From positions 131,079 to 195,078 of the forward strand of contig JBKBIP010000007.1 of the NCBI GenBank assembly GCA_046297495.1: a DNA stretch of 64,000 nt, in the 5' to 3' direction. The DNA comes from JBKBIP01 sp046297495 (GTDB lineage Bacteria; Planctomycetota; Planctomycetia; Gemmatales; Gemmataceae). A model generated the notes under the pieces. The model worked only from the letters and a program-made list of their open reading frames with translations, did no database searches and was not told the DNA's origin. Positions 16,937 to 26,060 of this stretch are shown in pieces. The stretch's first letter is position 1; each line of letters opens with the position of its first letter. Made by a program: the position numbers and the translations under genes.

Positions 16937-18319
16937 TCATTGCCGTTTGGGACGAGACAGCAATTTCCAAAACCCAGAACTCTTTTGGACTGATGGGTTT
17001 GGTTCGGCCTCCACTTGTTGAGGTAGTCGTTCCAGGTCGGCTAGTAACTGGTCATAATCGGCGGGCCGCGCGGCGGGTTCCTTGGCCATCATGCGGGTGA
17101 TGAGCTGAGAAATCGGCATGGGCACCTCGCTGGCTTGTTGATGCGGCGGCACCAATTCCTCTTTAACGTGTTTGAGCATCACCTCCAAGCGCGAGCGTCC
17201 GGTGAAAGGTAACTCTCCGGTGACGGCGTGATAAAAGGTGGCTCCCAGCGAGTAAATGTCGGCGCGGAAGTCAATCGGCGTGGAATTGCTGACCTGTTCC
17301 GGGGAGATGTAGGCCGCCGTGCCGGCCATCGCCGGCGCGTTACCACCATCTCCGCCCCGTTTGCCGCCGACCACCGCCAAGCCCAAGTCGGCGAGTTTGG
17401 CTGTCCCGTCCCGCGTGAGCAGGATGTTTCCTGGCTTGACATCGCGATGGACAATGCGAAGCCGCGATGCCGCCGCCAAGGCCAGCGCTGTCTGACGGAT
17501 GATCTCAGTCGCGCGGTCCCAGCGTAGTCGGCCGCTCTGCGTGATCAGCTGGGCCAAGCTCAGACCCTCCACGTATTCCAGCACCAGGTAAGGGAAGTCG
17601 ATGGCGTCCTCGAAATCCAGTACCCGCACCACATGGGGATGATTCATTTGGGCTAGTAGTCGGGCCTCGGATCGTAGTTGAGCGTAGGCATCGCTCCCTG
17701 TCTGCTCGGCGTCCATGTGTAACACCTTGACGGCAACGGGAATGTTCAAGGTTTGATGCATGGCGCGAAACACCACCCCCGCACTTCCCTGTCCCAATCG
17801 TTCCGTGAGTAGACACTTGCCTAGCACCGCCCCTACTTCGGGAAGCACCGACGCGGCCCGCGGTCGCGGAGCGGAAGCGCTGCTCGCCGGGAACTCCCGT
17901 GTTCCCAGCCAAACCGTGGCGACAGCGGCGGGACGGCTTTCCGTGGACGGCGCCGCTACCCGACTTGGAGTTGACGTCTCCTTCACGCTTGGCGGCGGCG
18001 CGGGGGGTTGCGGCGAGGGCGGCGGGGCGGGGGGCGTGGACGTTCGCGCGGCAACCTGCTTCCGCAAGCGATTCAAGCCGCCGTCCTGGAAGAGAAACGC
18101 GCTAACGGGTGGTTGAAGGTATCCTTTTTGTATCAGGTCCAGCGTCTTCACCGCATCGGCGCCGAAGATGTCCATGCGGATTAAAAATGTGGTCAAGTCT
18201 TCGTCCAAGTGCCGGTCACGTTTCCACCAGCTGGACAAATATTCCAGATCGCGGCTACTCAAAGTCGCTCCAGCGGCGAGCAGACGTAGCACGAAATCAT
18301 CGCGGATTGCGATTGGCAT
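16937..18319 (-). CDS. Ser/Thr protein kinase with N-terminal helical region
   Basis: Start taken at ATG 18319 (MPIAIRDDFVLRLL), giving 460 residues; the frame extends to 18445 with no clear ribosome site at either place. The N-terminal 100 residues are helical and are followed by a Pro/Ser/Thr-rich linker. The kinase domain covers about residues 175-430: GQGSAGVVFRAMH, VAVKVL, HRDVKPGNILL, ADLGLAV (DLG rather than DFG) and ISPEQ. No membrane helix is seen. It is immediately upstream of the heme oxygenase gene on the same strand and could be transcribed with it. Confidence 0.88.
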   Translation of the reverse strand: MPIAIRDDFVLRLLAAGATLSSRDLEYLSSWWKRDRHLDEDLTTFLIRMDIFGADAVKTLDLIQKGYLQPPVSAFLFQDGGLNRLRKQVAARTSTPPAPPPSPQPPAPPPSVKETSTPSRVAAPSTESRPAAVATVWLGTREFPASSASAPRPRAASVLPEVGAVLGKCLLTERLGQGSAGVVFRAMHQTLNIPVAVKVLHMDAEQTGSDAYAQLRSEARLLAQMNHPHVVRVLDFEDAIDFPYLVLEYVEGLSLAQLITQSGRLRWDRATEIIRQTALALAAASRLRIVHRDVKPGNILLTRDGTAKLADLGLAVVGGKRGGDGGNAPAMAGTAAYISPEQVSNSTPIDFRADIYSLGATFYHAVTGELPFTGRSRLEVMLKHVKEELVPPHQQASEVPMPISQLITRMMAKEPAARPADYDQLLADLERLPQQVEAEPNPSVQKSSGFWKLLSRPKRQ

Positions 18320-18566
18320 GACTGCTGATCCAACAAATGGTGGGTACTCAACGATTCCCCGTTCCGGAAAACATCGACCGATAACTTTTTGATCGGGGAT
18401 CATTCGGTTGGCGTCGCGCGTGGAACAACTCCACGCCGCAAACAATAGGGATGGAACACATCAGTGTGTCCTCAGTAATGGAAGGCCACCTTATCTATAG
18501 TTGGGATGCGTGGAAAATCAAGGGAAGAGATGTGAAAATCAAGGGAAGAAGGGGGCAATAAAAGGA

Positions 18567-18664
18567 ATAAAAGGGGACGCGACTTGTATTTGCTTGGCAG
18601 AGAGCGGAGCGTGGCGCGGAGCGTAATCTGACAACCAGCAAATTCGAGTCGCGTCCCCTTTTAT
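18567..18664. repeat. Palindromic element, family C (copy 2)
   Basis: A 98-base element with arms GGGGACGCGACTTGTATT and TTCGAGTCGCGTCCCC. The centre matches copies 1 and 3 when reversed (CAGATTACG following GCTGGTTGT on the opposite strand). It lies between the kinase gene at 18319 and the truncated gene at 18713. Just to its left are two direct repeats of GAAAATCAAGGGAAG (about 18514 and 18534). Confidence 0.8.
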
Positions 18665-18712
18665 TGTCGCAACCGTCGTAAGGGCCGCCAAGCCACGGAC
18701 GCCCGTGAGCCT

Positions 18713-19396
18713 GTGGAAGCAGAGATGGATGGAGCCATCGCTCGGGGAAGGCGATCCGCGAAAGTGCAGCTCCGTAAGGACGGCTACGAAGACGTGACCT
18801 TCGTGAAGTGGCTCAAGCCCGGCCATGACGAACTCTACATGCGACACTACGTCCGCTACGGGAGCGATTACGGCTACCACAGCCACGGCGGCGGCGGCTT
18901 CATGGCCGATGCGGGCAAGGGTGGCTTCAAGGGAGCAGGTAAGGCTCCAGACGGGGATAAGTTTTTCTGGGCCACACTCGAACCGATTGGAAGCCCCGGA
19001 CGCTGGCCCTGGGATCCGCCCGGCGCGCTCATCTTCTACGCCTATTGGTGGAAGATGAAGCCCGACGGTCGCGGGAACTACTGGGGCAATTGGTTCCAGC
19101 CCAAACCCGATCAAGTGCCGAAGCGAGAGACATGGGTTTGCGTCGAATGGCGAGTGAAGGCGAACACGGCGGGCAGAGACGACGGTGAACTGGACTGCTG
19201 GATCGATGGCAAGAAGTGCGGCGAATTCCGCGGCATCAACTGGCGATCCACTGACGCGCTGAAGGTCAATAAAATTCAGCTTTCACTCTGGCTGGAAGGG
19301 CAGGCTTACGAACGTAACGGCGGCGGCACCACGCGCACTGTGTGGTATGACGATGTCGTCGTGGCCACGAAATACATCGGACCCAAAACTCCCTAA
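18713..19396 (+). pseudogene. Truncated lectin/glucanase-fold protein (heparin-lyase-like)
   Basis: The frame starts with GTG at 18713 but is open further upstream into the family C element, so the original N-terminus seems lost. The 227 residues resemble the latter part of a concanavalin-like jelly roll as in planctomycete polysaccharide lyase or LamG-type proteins: MRHYVRYGSDYGYHSHGGGG, then WCVEWRVKAN, ELDCWIDGKKCGEF and WYDDVVVATKYIG. There is no signal peptide or good ribosome site. Family C elements flank it on both sides (18567 and 19426). It is probably a remnant rather than a working gene. Confidence 0.55.
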
Positions 19397-19425
19397 GCCC
19401 CATGGATTCGGTCAACATCTAAGGG

Positions 19426-19509
19426 AAAAAAGGGGACGCGACTCGTATTCGCTGGCTGGCAGATGACGCCACGCTCCATCAACAAATACGAGTCGCGTCC
19501 CCTTTTTTT
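19426..19509. repeat. Palindromic element, family C (copy 3)
   Basis: An 84-base element with arms GGGGACGCGACTCGTATT and AATACGAGTCGCGTCCCC. The centre GCTGGCTGGCAGATGACGCC matches copy 1 in the same orientation. It starts 30 bases after the stop of the truncated gene. Confidence 0.82.
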
Positions 19510-19616
19510 GGACCATTTTGCTTGCTATTCGTGCTGGGTAGCGTATAACGAGTTCGCCGCGTTCGCGCCGACCAGCGGGCGGCGAGGCATGTATGTGTCA
19601 CCGAGATATTCAGCTA

Positions 19617-21065
19617 ATGGGAACCACCAACATGGCCGTCGAAACACAAGCATCACCGACTTCGTTACCCGATTACCTGCGCGCCGCGCAGCCCAATCCC
19701 AGCAGCAACCGGGGGCCGTGGTATCTGAACACGGCACCGACCTACGCGGGGATTTTCCTGTGGTTCGTGTTCTGGGATCAGATGGCTGGCAATGGCTTGC
19801 CACAGGGGGGACTTTGGATGGCCTTGCTCGGCGTGGTCATCGCCGGGGCCATCTGTCATTTTCTCTTTTATCTCGTTCCTGGCTTGCTCGGTATGAAGAC
19901 GGGATTGCCGTTGTACATCGTCGGCGCGTCCACGTTTGGAGCGAACGGTAGTTTGTTGATGCCGGGCTTTCTGATGGGCCTGCTGCAATTCGGTTGGTTG
20001 GCGGTGAACACGTACTACTCTTCCCAATTATTGGTGGGCAGCAGCACTTCGCCGTTCTTTTACGCGGTGTGCGTGGCGTGGGCGGCGGGAGCGGCCTTCG
20101 TCGGCTTGAAGGGGATTCAGTATGTCGCCAAGGTGGCCATGTTTTTGCCCTTGCTTCCGCTGATCGTGTTGTTGATCGCGACGAGTCAATTCGCCGGCGC
20201 CGCCTTTGACTATCCGCCGCCGTCCGTCGCCGATCAGGTCGGCACGGCGCCGGTGGGTGGACTGCTGCTGATGGTCGGAGCCATCGTCGGTTTCTTCGCC
20301 ACGGCGGGGGCGGCGGGGGTCGATTTCGGCATGGGGAACCGCGACGCCAGGGACGTGAATTTCGGCGGGCTGGCCGGCATCTTCGGCGCGACGGTCCTGA
20401 CGGCGGGGCTGGCGGTGGTCTGCGTGGCCGGGGCCTGGGTCAAGGGGGACCTGCCCAATCAGACCGCCGAAGCCAAGCTCAGCGCCGACCTGGACGCCAT
20501 CGCCGCCCCCTATGAAACGAAACAAGAGGAAATCAAGAAAGCGCGCTTCACGCTGACCCGCGCCCTGGAAGCCACCCATTCGCCAAACTTTTTTAAGCTA
20601 ATGATGATCGGCCTGACCTTGGCCGCCTTTCCCGGCGCTTGTTTCTCCTCGTTCATCGCCGCCAATAGCTTCAAGACGGTGATGCCACGAGTGAATCCAT
20701 TTCTATCGATTGGCATTGGCGCCACCGTGAGCATCCTCTTGGCCGTGACGGGAGTTGCCGGCAACTTGCCGGCGGTGTTCGGCTTCATCGGCGCGTCGTT
20801 TGGGCCGATCTGCGGGGCCATGTGCGCCGACTACCTGTTGGCGGGGCAGAAATGGGCGGGACCGCGCGCCGGCTTCAACCCGGCGGGCTGGTTGGCCTGG
20901 TTGCTGGGTTTCATTGTTGGTATCTTGCCCAACTTGGGAGTGGCCATCCCTGCCGCGCCGGTGCTGGCGTTCGTTGTTGGTTTCGTGGTGTACTTCGGTC
21001 TGGCCAAGGCCAAGTTGGAAAGCCCGATCATTCCTTATGGACCCGCCACCGCGCAGCAGGAGTGA
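19617..21065 (+). CDS. NCS1-type nucleobase:cation symporter family permease
   Basis: About 482 residues from ATG 19617; ATGs at 19593 and 19632 are also possible and none has a strong ribosome site. The N-terminus (PSSNRGPWYLNTAPTYAGIF) and first helices resemble the purine/cytosine permease family. I count about twelve hydrophobic segments, with a charged cytoplasmic loop rich in Lys/Glu at about residues 285-320 (AKLSADLDAIAAPYETKQEE). Helices carry GMKTGLPLYIVGASTFG, a substrate-region pattern of the family. The substrate is not predictable; no nucleobase pathway gene is adjacent. A family B hairpin follows the stop. Confidence 0.72.
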   Translation: MGTTNMAVETQASPTSLPDYLRAAQPNPSSNRGPWYLNTAPTYAGIFLWFVFWDQMAGNGLPQGGLWMALLGVVIAGAICHFLFYLVPGLLGMKTGLPLYIVGASTFGANGSLLMPGFLMGLLQFGWLAVNTYYSSQLLVGSSTSPFFYAVCVAWAAGAAFVGLKGIQYVAKVAMFLPLLPLIVLLIATSQFAGAAFDYPPPSVADQVGTAPVGGLLLMVGAIVGFFATAGAAGVDFGMGNRDARDVNFGGLAGIFGATVLTAGLAVVCVAGAWVKGDLPNQTAEAKLSADLDAIAAPYETKQEEIKKARFTLTRALEATHSPNFFKLMMIGLTLAAFPGACFSSFIAANSFKTVMPRVNPFLSIGIGATVSILLAVTGVAGNLPAVFGFIGASFGPICGAMCADYLLAGQKWAGPRAGFNPAGWLAWLLGFIVGILPNLGVAIPAAPVLAFVVGFVVYFGLAKAKLESPIIPYGPATAQQE

Positions 21066-21078
21066 CCAGCGACCGAGA

Positions 21079-21127
21079 GCGAGCGAGCCAGCGGTGAGCT
21101 TCTCTAGCTCGCCGTTGGCTCGCTCGC
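21079..21127. repeat. Inverted repeat, family B (copy 1)
   Basis: GCGAGCGAGCCAGCGG pairs with CCGTTGGCTCGCTCGC, extended by TGAGCT/AGCTCG around a short loop. It starts 13 bases after the permease stop and could serve as a terminator. Shorter relatives with TTTAGCG next to GCGAGCC/GGCTCGC are at 23483, 31025, 47423 and 49571. Confidence 0.6.
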
Positions 21128-21174
21128 TAAACTAGCTACGGATCATTAACAGACTACTGACAACGATTTGCATA

Positions 21175-21960
21175 ATGCCTGAAGCGCGAACCTTTACATT
21201 TCTGGGCTGCGGCACGTCGGCGGGAGTGCCGATGATTGGTTGCGCCTGCGAGGTGTGCCGCTCGACCAATCCGAAAAACCACCGCTATCGCTGTGCCGTG
21301 CTCATCCGCACGCCGCAGGGGAACATCCTAATCGACACGCCGCCGGAATTGCGTTTGCAGCTAGTGCGTGAGCACGTCGGTTTGATTCATGCCGTGTTGT
21401 TTACTCATTATCACGTCGATCACCTGTTCGGCCTCGACGATTTGCGGCCGGTTCCTAAGTATCTCGGCGGGCCGGTGCCGCTTTATTGCGCCGAGGATAC
21501 CGAGCGCATCATCCGACAATCGTTTGCCTACGCTTTCACCCCAGAAGCGGCGCAATGGCCGGTCGGCTTCGTGCCGCAACTGGTCTTTCGCCGGATTGAG
21601 GGGAGCAAACCGTTTCGCGTCCTCGAACAGGACATTCTGCCCGTGCCATTGATTCACAATAAATTCGATGTGTTCGGCTTCCGCGTCGATGACGTGGCCT
21701 ATTGCACCGACGTCAACCGCATCGAGCCGGAAAGTATGGCCATGCTGTACGATTTGCGCGTTTTGGTGCTCGACGCCCTACGCTACAAGCCGCATCCGGC
21801 CCACTTCAGCTTGAACGAGGCCCTCGATGTCATCGCCGAGCTACGACCACAAAAAGCCTATTTGACGCACATGAGTCATGAAATTGATTATGAGGTCGTC
21901 AGCCGACAACTGCCGCCGAACGTTGCCTTGGCGTATGACGGATTGAGTTTCGAGTTTTGA
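21175..21960 (+). CDS. PhnP-like metallo-beta-lactamase-fold phosphodiesterase
   Basis: The 261-aa protein is a zinc- or manganese-dependent hydrolase of the PhnP type. The N-terminus has LGCGTSAGVPMIGCACEVC with the Cys pair that binds a structural metal in PhnP, followed by NPKNHRYR. The catalytic motif is THYHVDHLFGLDDL. Later metal ligands fit the Asp in YCTDVNR and the His in THMSHE. PhnP itself cleaves cyclic ribose phosphates; without other phosphonate genes nearby the substrate is open. The start at 21175 is the first ATG. Confidence 0.85.
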   Translation: MPEARTFTFLGCGTSAGVPMIGCACEVCRSTNPKNHRYRCAVLIRTPQGNILIDTPPELRLQLVREHVGLIHAVLFTHYHVDHLFGLDDLRPVPKYLGGPVPLYCAEDTERIIRQSFAYAFTPEAAQWPVGFVPQLVFRRIEGSKPFRVLEQDILPVPLIHNKFDVFGFRVDDVAYCTDVNRIEPESMAMLYDLRVLVLDALRYKPHPAHFSLNEALDVIAELRPQKAYLTHMSHEIDYEVVSRQLPPNVALAYDGLSFEF

Positions 21961-22072
21961 AGCAATCTTCATCGTTTAGCGAGCGGGCCACCGGCGAACC
22001 AGACGCCAAAACCCTTTCTAATCCATAAAACAACCGTGGCAACCAGTATCCATTCAAGGGAGATTCGACGGC

Positions 22073-23470
22073 ATGGTGGAAGTACCGCCCGATTCGCGAC
22101 AGCGCTTGCGGCAATATGGACAAGAACACGTCTTGACCTGGTGGGACCAGCTGAACGACCAGGAGCGGCGTGATCTGATCGAACAATTGCAGGGGATCAA
22201 CCTGGAGCAGTTACGGCAGCTGTACGCGCAACGCGACCAGGTTTTTCCCGTACCGCCGGAGGAGAAGATTCAGCCGGTCCCCGCGGTGCGGCTTGATCCT
22301 GGCAACCGGAGCGTGCGCGAGCGCGGCGAGGAAGCGTTGCGCCACGGCGAGGTGGCCTGCTTGGTGGTGGCGGGAGGACAAGCCAGCCGGCTCGGCCACG
22401 CCCAGCCCAAGGGGATGTTCCCCATCGGCCCCGTGACATCCAAAAGCCTATTTCAGATTCACGCCGAGAAGGTGCTGGCCCTGCGCCGCCGCTATCGGAC
22501 CCGCGTTCCGTTGCTGGTGATGACCAGTCCAGCGACGCACCTGGAAACCGAGCCGTTCTTCGAGCAGCATCACTATTTCGGTTTGCCGGCGGCGGACGTG
22601 TGGTTCTTCTGCCAGGGGACCATGCCGGCCCTGGACTTGGCCACCGGCAAGCTGATCATGGATACGCCGGGCCGCTTGTTCACCAGCCCCAACGGTCACG
22701 GCGGCACGTTGACTGCTCTGGCCGACAGTGGCTTACTCGACCGGCTGCGGCGCGAGGGGTTTCGGCACCTCTACTATTTCCAGGTCGATAATCCTCTCGT
22801 CCAAATGGCCGACCCGCTGTTTTTGGGGCACCACCTGTTGTCCGAGGCAGAGGTATCTTCCAAAGTCATTCCCAAGGAAGGACCAACCGACAAGCTCGGC
22901 AATCTGGTGATGGTCGATGGTCGGTGCTGCATCATCGAGTATTCCGATTTGCCCAAAGACTTGGCCCACGCGACCGACGCCACTGGCCAGCTCCGCTTCC
23001 GGGTCGGCAATCCGGCCATCCATATTTTCGCGGTCGATTTTCTGGCCCGCGTGACCCAAAGCGACACTGCCTTGCCCTATCACCTGGCCCGGAAAAAGGT
23101 GCCGTACATGAGCGAATCCGGCCAGCGCGTGCAGCCGGAACAGGAAAACGCTCTCAAGTTCGAGCGGTTCATCTTCGACGTGTTGCCGTTGGCCGAGCGC
23201 TTCACCGTGGTCGAAACGACCAAACGGCAGGAATTCGCCCCGCTCAAGAACGACAAAGGCCCCGATTCCCCCGAGACCGTGCCGCAAGCGATCAGTGACT
23301 TGGCGGGTGACTGGCTGGAGCAAGCCGGTGTTGCGGTGCCGCGCGACGCCGCCGGGCATACCACGGTGCCGCTGGAAATCAGCCCGCTGTTCGCCCTGGA
23401 CGCCGGGGAATTCGCCCGCAAGGTAAAGCTGACGCACCCGATCACGGAAGCGATGTATTGGCGGGAATGA
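22073..23470 (+). CDS. UDPGP-family UDP-sugar pyrophosphorylase
   Basis: The 465-aa protein transfers UMP from UTP to a sugar 1-phosphate, making a UDP-sugar. The nucleotide-binding loop is VVAGGQASRLGHAQPKGMFPI, of the eukaryote-like UAP1/UGP type rather than the bacterial GalU or GlmU type. Other family features are GHGGTLTAL, FQVDNPLVQMADPLFLG and KVIPKEGPTDKLGNL. By overall pattern it is closest to N-acetylglucosamine-1-phosphate uridylyltransferases, but glucose-1-phosphate is also possible. Residues 1-75 form the usual helical leader. It stands alone, followed by a family B hairpin. Confidence 0.87.
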   Translation: MVEVPPDSRQRLRQYGQEHVLTWWDQLNDQERRDLIEQLQGINLEQLRQLYAQRDQVFPVPPEEKIQPVPAVRLDPGNRSVRERGEEALRHGEVACLVVAGGQASRLGHAQPKGMFPIGPVTSKSLFQIHAEKVLALRRRYRTRVPLLVMTSPATHLETEPFFEQHHYFGLPAADVWFFCQGTMPALDLATGKLIMDTPGRLFTSPNGHGGTLTALADSGLLDRLRREGFRHLYYFQVDNPLVQMADPLFLGHHLLSEAEVSSKVIPKEGPTDKLGNLVMVDGRCCIIEYSDLPKDLAHATDATGQLRFRVGNPAIHIFAVDFLARVTQSDTALPYHLARKKVPYMSESGQRVQPEQENALKFERFIFDVLPLAERFTVVETTKRQEFAPLKNDKGPDSPETVPQAISDLAGDWLEQAGVAVPRDAAGHTTVPLEISPLFALDAGEFARKVKLTHPITEAMYWRE

Positions 23471-23482
23471 TGGTTTTTTTCC

Positions 23483-23513
23483 TCGTTTAGCGTGCGAGCC
23501 AACGGCTCGCGCT
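23483..23513. repeat. Inverted repeat, family B (copy 2)
   Basis: CGTTTAGCG followed by GCGAGCC-AAC-GGCTCGC, 13 bases after the pyrophosphorylase stop and just before psuG. Confidence 0.55.
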
Positions 23514-23523
23514 TGTGAATCCC

Positions 23524-24435
23524 ATGAATCCTACCGTACTTCTTGACATCCGCCCGACCATCGCCGCCGCGCTGCGCGATCGGCAGCCGGTGGTGGCGCT
23601 GGAATCGTCGGTGATCGCACATGGTTTGCCGTGGCCGGCCAACTTGGAGACGGCCCGGCAAGCGGAGGCGGCGGCGCGCGGCGCCGGCGCGGTGCCGGCG
23701 ACCATCGCCGTGCTGAACGGCACAGCGACGATTGGCTTGACCGATGCCGAGTTGGAGACATTAGCCCAGAGCAAGGATGTCGTGAAAGTGTCCCGCCGTG
23801 ACCTGGCCGGAGCCATCGCACGCGGCCAAACCGCTGCCACCACCGTGGCGGCGACGATGTACCTGGCCCATCGCGCCGGGTTGCGCTTTTTCGCCACCGG
23901 CGGCATCGGTGGGGCGCATCGGGATTGTCATGAAACCTGGGACATCTCCGCCGACCTGCTGGAATTAGCCCGCGTGCCGGTGGCGGTGGTGTGCGCCGGC
24001 GCCAAAAGTATTTTGGACATCCCGCGCACCCTGGAACTGCTGGAAACCTTTAGCGTGCCGGTGATCGGCTACCAGACCAACGAATTTCCGGCCTTTCACA
24101 TGCGCACCAGCGGCGAACCGCTCAGCGTGCGAGCCGATTCCCCGGAAGAAGCAGCGGCCATCGTGTCGTGTCATTGGCAGCTCGATGGCGCGGGGGTGGT
24201 GGTGGCCCAGCCGGTGGCGGAAGAGGCGGCCCTCCAAGCCAACGAGTTCGCCGCCGCGCTGCGGGAGGCAGAAGCTCATGCCGATCGTACCGGCGTGCGC
24301 GGCCCGGCCCTGACCCCTTTCTTGTTGGCCCGCTTGGCGGAGATCACCGAAGGCCGTACTTTGCACGCGAATCAAGAATTGATCATCGCCAATGCCCGCC
24401 TGGCCGCCGAAATCGCCAAGGTGTTGCCTGAGTGA
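23524..24435 (+). CDS. psuG: Pseudouridine-5'-phosphate glycosidase
   Basis: Splits pseudouridine 5'-phosphate into uracil and ribose 5-phosphate. The 303-aa protein has the family's sequence along its length: ALESSVIAHGLPWPANLETA, ATIAVLNGTATIGLTDAELE, SRRDLAGAIARGQTAATTVAATM, FATGGIGGAHR, the lysine in CAGAKSILD, and GYQTNEFPAF. The C-terminal VRGPALTPFLLARLAEIT is also typical. ATG 23524 is used; a GTG at 23515 is possible. No PsuK kinase gene is adjacent; the next gene, a GntP permease, is convergent with only two bases between. Confidence 0.93.
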   Translation: MNPTVLLDIRPTIAAALRDRQPVVALESSVIAHGLPWPANLETARQAEAAARGAGAVPATIAVLNGTATIGLTDAELETLAQSKDVVKVSRRDLAGAIARGQTAATTVAATMYLAHRAGLRFFATGGIGGAHRDCHETWDISADLLELARVPVAVVCAGAKSILDIPRTLELLETFSVPVIGYQTNEFPAFHMRTSGEPLSVRADSPEEAAAIVSCHWQLDGAGVVVAQPVAEEAALQANEFAAALREAEAHADRTGVRGPALTPFLLARLAEITEGRTLHANQELIIANARLAAEIAKVLPE

Positions 24436-24437
24436 CC

Positions 24438-25964
24438 TCATTTCAGCGGCAGTANNNNNNNNNNNNNNNNNNNNNNNNNNNNNNNNNNNNNNNNNNNNNN
24501 NNNNNNNNNNNNNNNNNNNNNNNNNNNNNNNNNNNNNNNNNNNNNNNNNNNNGTCAAGGTCCAGCTGCGGAAGGTTTCCTTCTCCGTCATGCCGCTCATC
24601 TTGCCGACGACCCAGAAACCGCTATCATTCATCCACGATCCGACCAGCGAGCCGCAGCCGATGGCGAGGACTAGATAGACCGGATGATAACCGAGAACGG
24701 CGCTGGCTTGCGGGGTGGCGCTGAGCAGTCCCACCCCCACGATTCCAGCCACGATCTCCGCCGTCGAGATCATCGACACAGTCCCCGATCCTTGAGCGAT
24801 CTTGAACAGCGCGGCCAGTCCCCAGGCCAGAAACAGAATTCCAATCCCCCACTCCCGCGACAAGTCTCGCAATACATCGCCAACCCCCACCGCCTTGAGC
24901 ATGGCGCCGAACGAGCCGCCGGCACAGGTAATCAACAGAATCATGGCCGCCTCTTCCAACGCCGACGCGGAGAACGTGGCCAGCTCGGATCGGCTCATGC
25001 GCTTGCGATAGGCCACCAACAGCAGGGCCACTCCAGCAGCCAACAGCAAGGCCACGTTGGGATTGCCAAGGAATTCCAACAGTCCCAAAGGCGTGACTTC
25101 GGTTCCCGCGACCAACACGCCTTCATTCCAACTCGCGTTCCTGTCGCTCACGGATTTGAAGAAGGTGGCGGAGGCAATCAGAATGACCGGCAGCACGATG
25201 GGAAGCAATGAGGCCGACAGAGAGGGCAATTCGCTGTCGGGGCGCTGAGCTTCCTTTTCCATTTCCTCCAGCGACGTTTGACCCACTTGGCGCAACGGCA
25301 CCGGCCACAGCCGATTGGCCAGCATGGCGTAACCAAATCCAGCCAGAGACACCGGCAAGCCAACCACCACTCCCATGAGGATGAGCAAACCCAAATCGAC
25401 GTGCAGCGTCGCGGCCATCGTCAACGGCCCCGGCGTGGGGGGCACCAGCGAATGCGTGACCGCTCCCCCCGCGCCAATGGCCATGACATACAGCAGATAG
25501 TTCATCCCCGTGCGCAGCCGCAGCACCTTGGCCAAGGGGACCAGCAGAAAGAAGACTGTGTCGAAGAACACCGGAATGGACAACACGAAACCACTGGCCA
25601 AGAGAGCCAAAGGGGCCAGTTTCTCGCCAAACAAGCGCGTGAAGAACCGCACGATCCGATCCGCCGCCCCGCTGTCCATCAGCGCCCGGCCAATGATGGT
25701 GGCGAAGGCAATGACCAGCCCAATGCGTCCCATGAGACTGCCAAACTCAAACGCGACCTTGGTGGGCACCTCCGCCAAAGCCAGTCGCGGCGTGGTGGCG
25801 TCAGCAGGAGTGACGAGTATTACGCGCGGCGACGCCAACCCCACCAGCAACGCTGTCACGATCAGCGCCACGAACGCATTGACCCGCAGGTAAATAATGA
25901 GCACGAAAAGTAAGACGATGCCAGCACCTAGCAGCACTAGCGGATACGCAAAGAACGGGTCCAA
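24438..25964 (-). CDS. GntP-family gluconate:H+ symporter-like permease (contains an assembly gap)
   Basis: Membrane carrier for gluconate or a related hydroxy acid. The 508-aa frame holds about twelve hydrophobic helices, with VPPTPGPLTMAATLHVDLG, GSGTVSMISTAEIVAG and GSWMNDSGFWVVGKMSGMTE, all typical of GntP. A 98-base N run (24455-24552) removes most of the last helix; the frame is kept across it, ending in LPLK, so the stated gap size may be nearly right. The start is TTG at 25964, with GGAG nine bases upstream. The natural substrate is not predictable; no sugar-acid catabolic gene is close. Confidence 0.85.
   Translation of the reverse strand: MDPFFAYPLVLLGAGIVLLFVLIIYLRVNAFVALIVTALLVGLASPRVILVTPADATTPRLALAEVPTKVAFEFGSLMGRIGLVIAFATIIGRALMDSGAADRIVRFFTRLFGEKLAPLALLASGFVLSIPVFFDTVFFLLVPLAKVLRLRTGMNYLLYVMAIGAGGAVTHSLVPPTPGPLTMAATLHVDLGLLILMGVVVGLPVSLAGFGYAMLANRLWPVPLRQVGQTSLEEMEKEAQRPDSELPSLSASLLPIVLPVILIASATFFKSVSDRNASWNEGVLVAGTEVTPLGLLEFLGNPNVALLLAAGVALLLVAYRKRMSRSELATFSASALEEAAMILLITCAGGSFGAMLKAVGVGDVLRDLSREWGIGILFLAWGLAALFKIAQGSGTVSMISTAEIVAGIVGVGLLSATPQASAVLGYHPVYLVLAIGCGSLVGSWMNDSGFWVVGKMSGMTEKETFRSWTLXXXXXXXXXXXXXXXXXXXXXXXXXXXXXXXXXXLPLK
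24455..24552. other. Assembly gap (98 N)
   Basis: A run of N inside the last helix-coding part of the GntP-like gene. Confidence 0.98.
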
Positions 25965-26008
25965 GGATGAATACTCCGATGTTATTCAGAATGGATGGAT
26001 CAACTGGG

Positions 26009-26056
26009 GATTCAGCGGTTCGCGCGTTTCCGGCTCTTGGCGCGAACCGCTGAATC
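26009..26056. repeat. Inverted repeat, family A (copy 4)
   Basis: GATTCAGCGGTTCGCGC pairs with GCGCGAACCGCTGAATC, a perfect 17-bp stem. On the minus strand it begins four bases after the stop of the PQQ-propeller gene. Confidence 0.75.
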
Positions 26057-26060
26057 GTCC

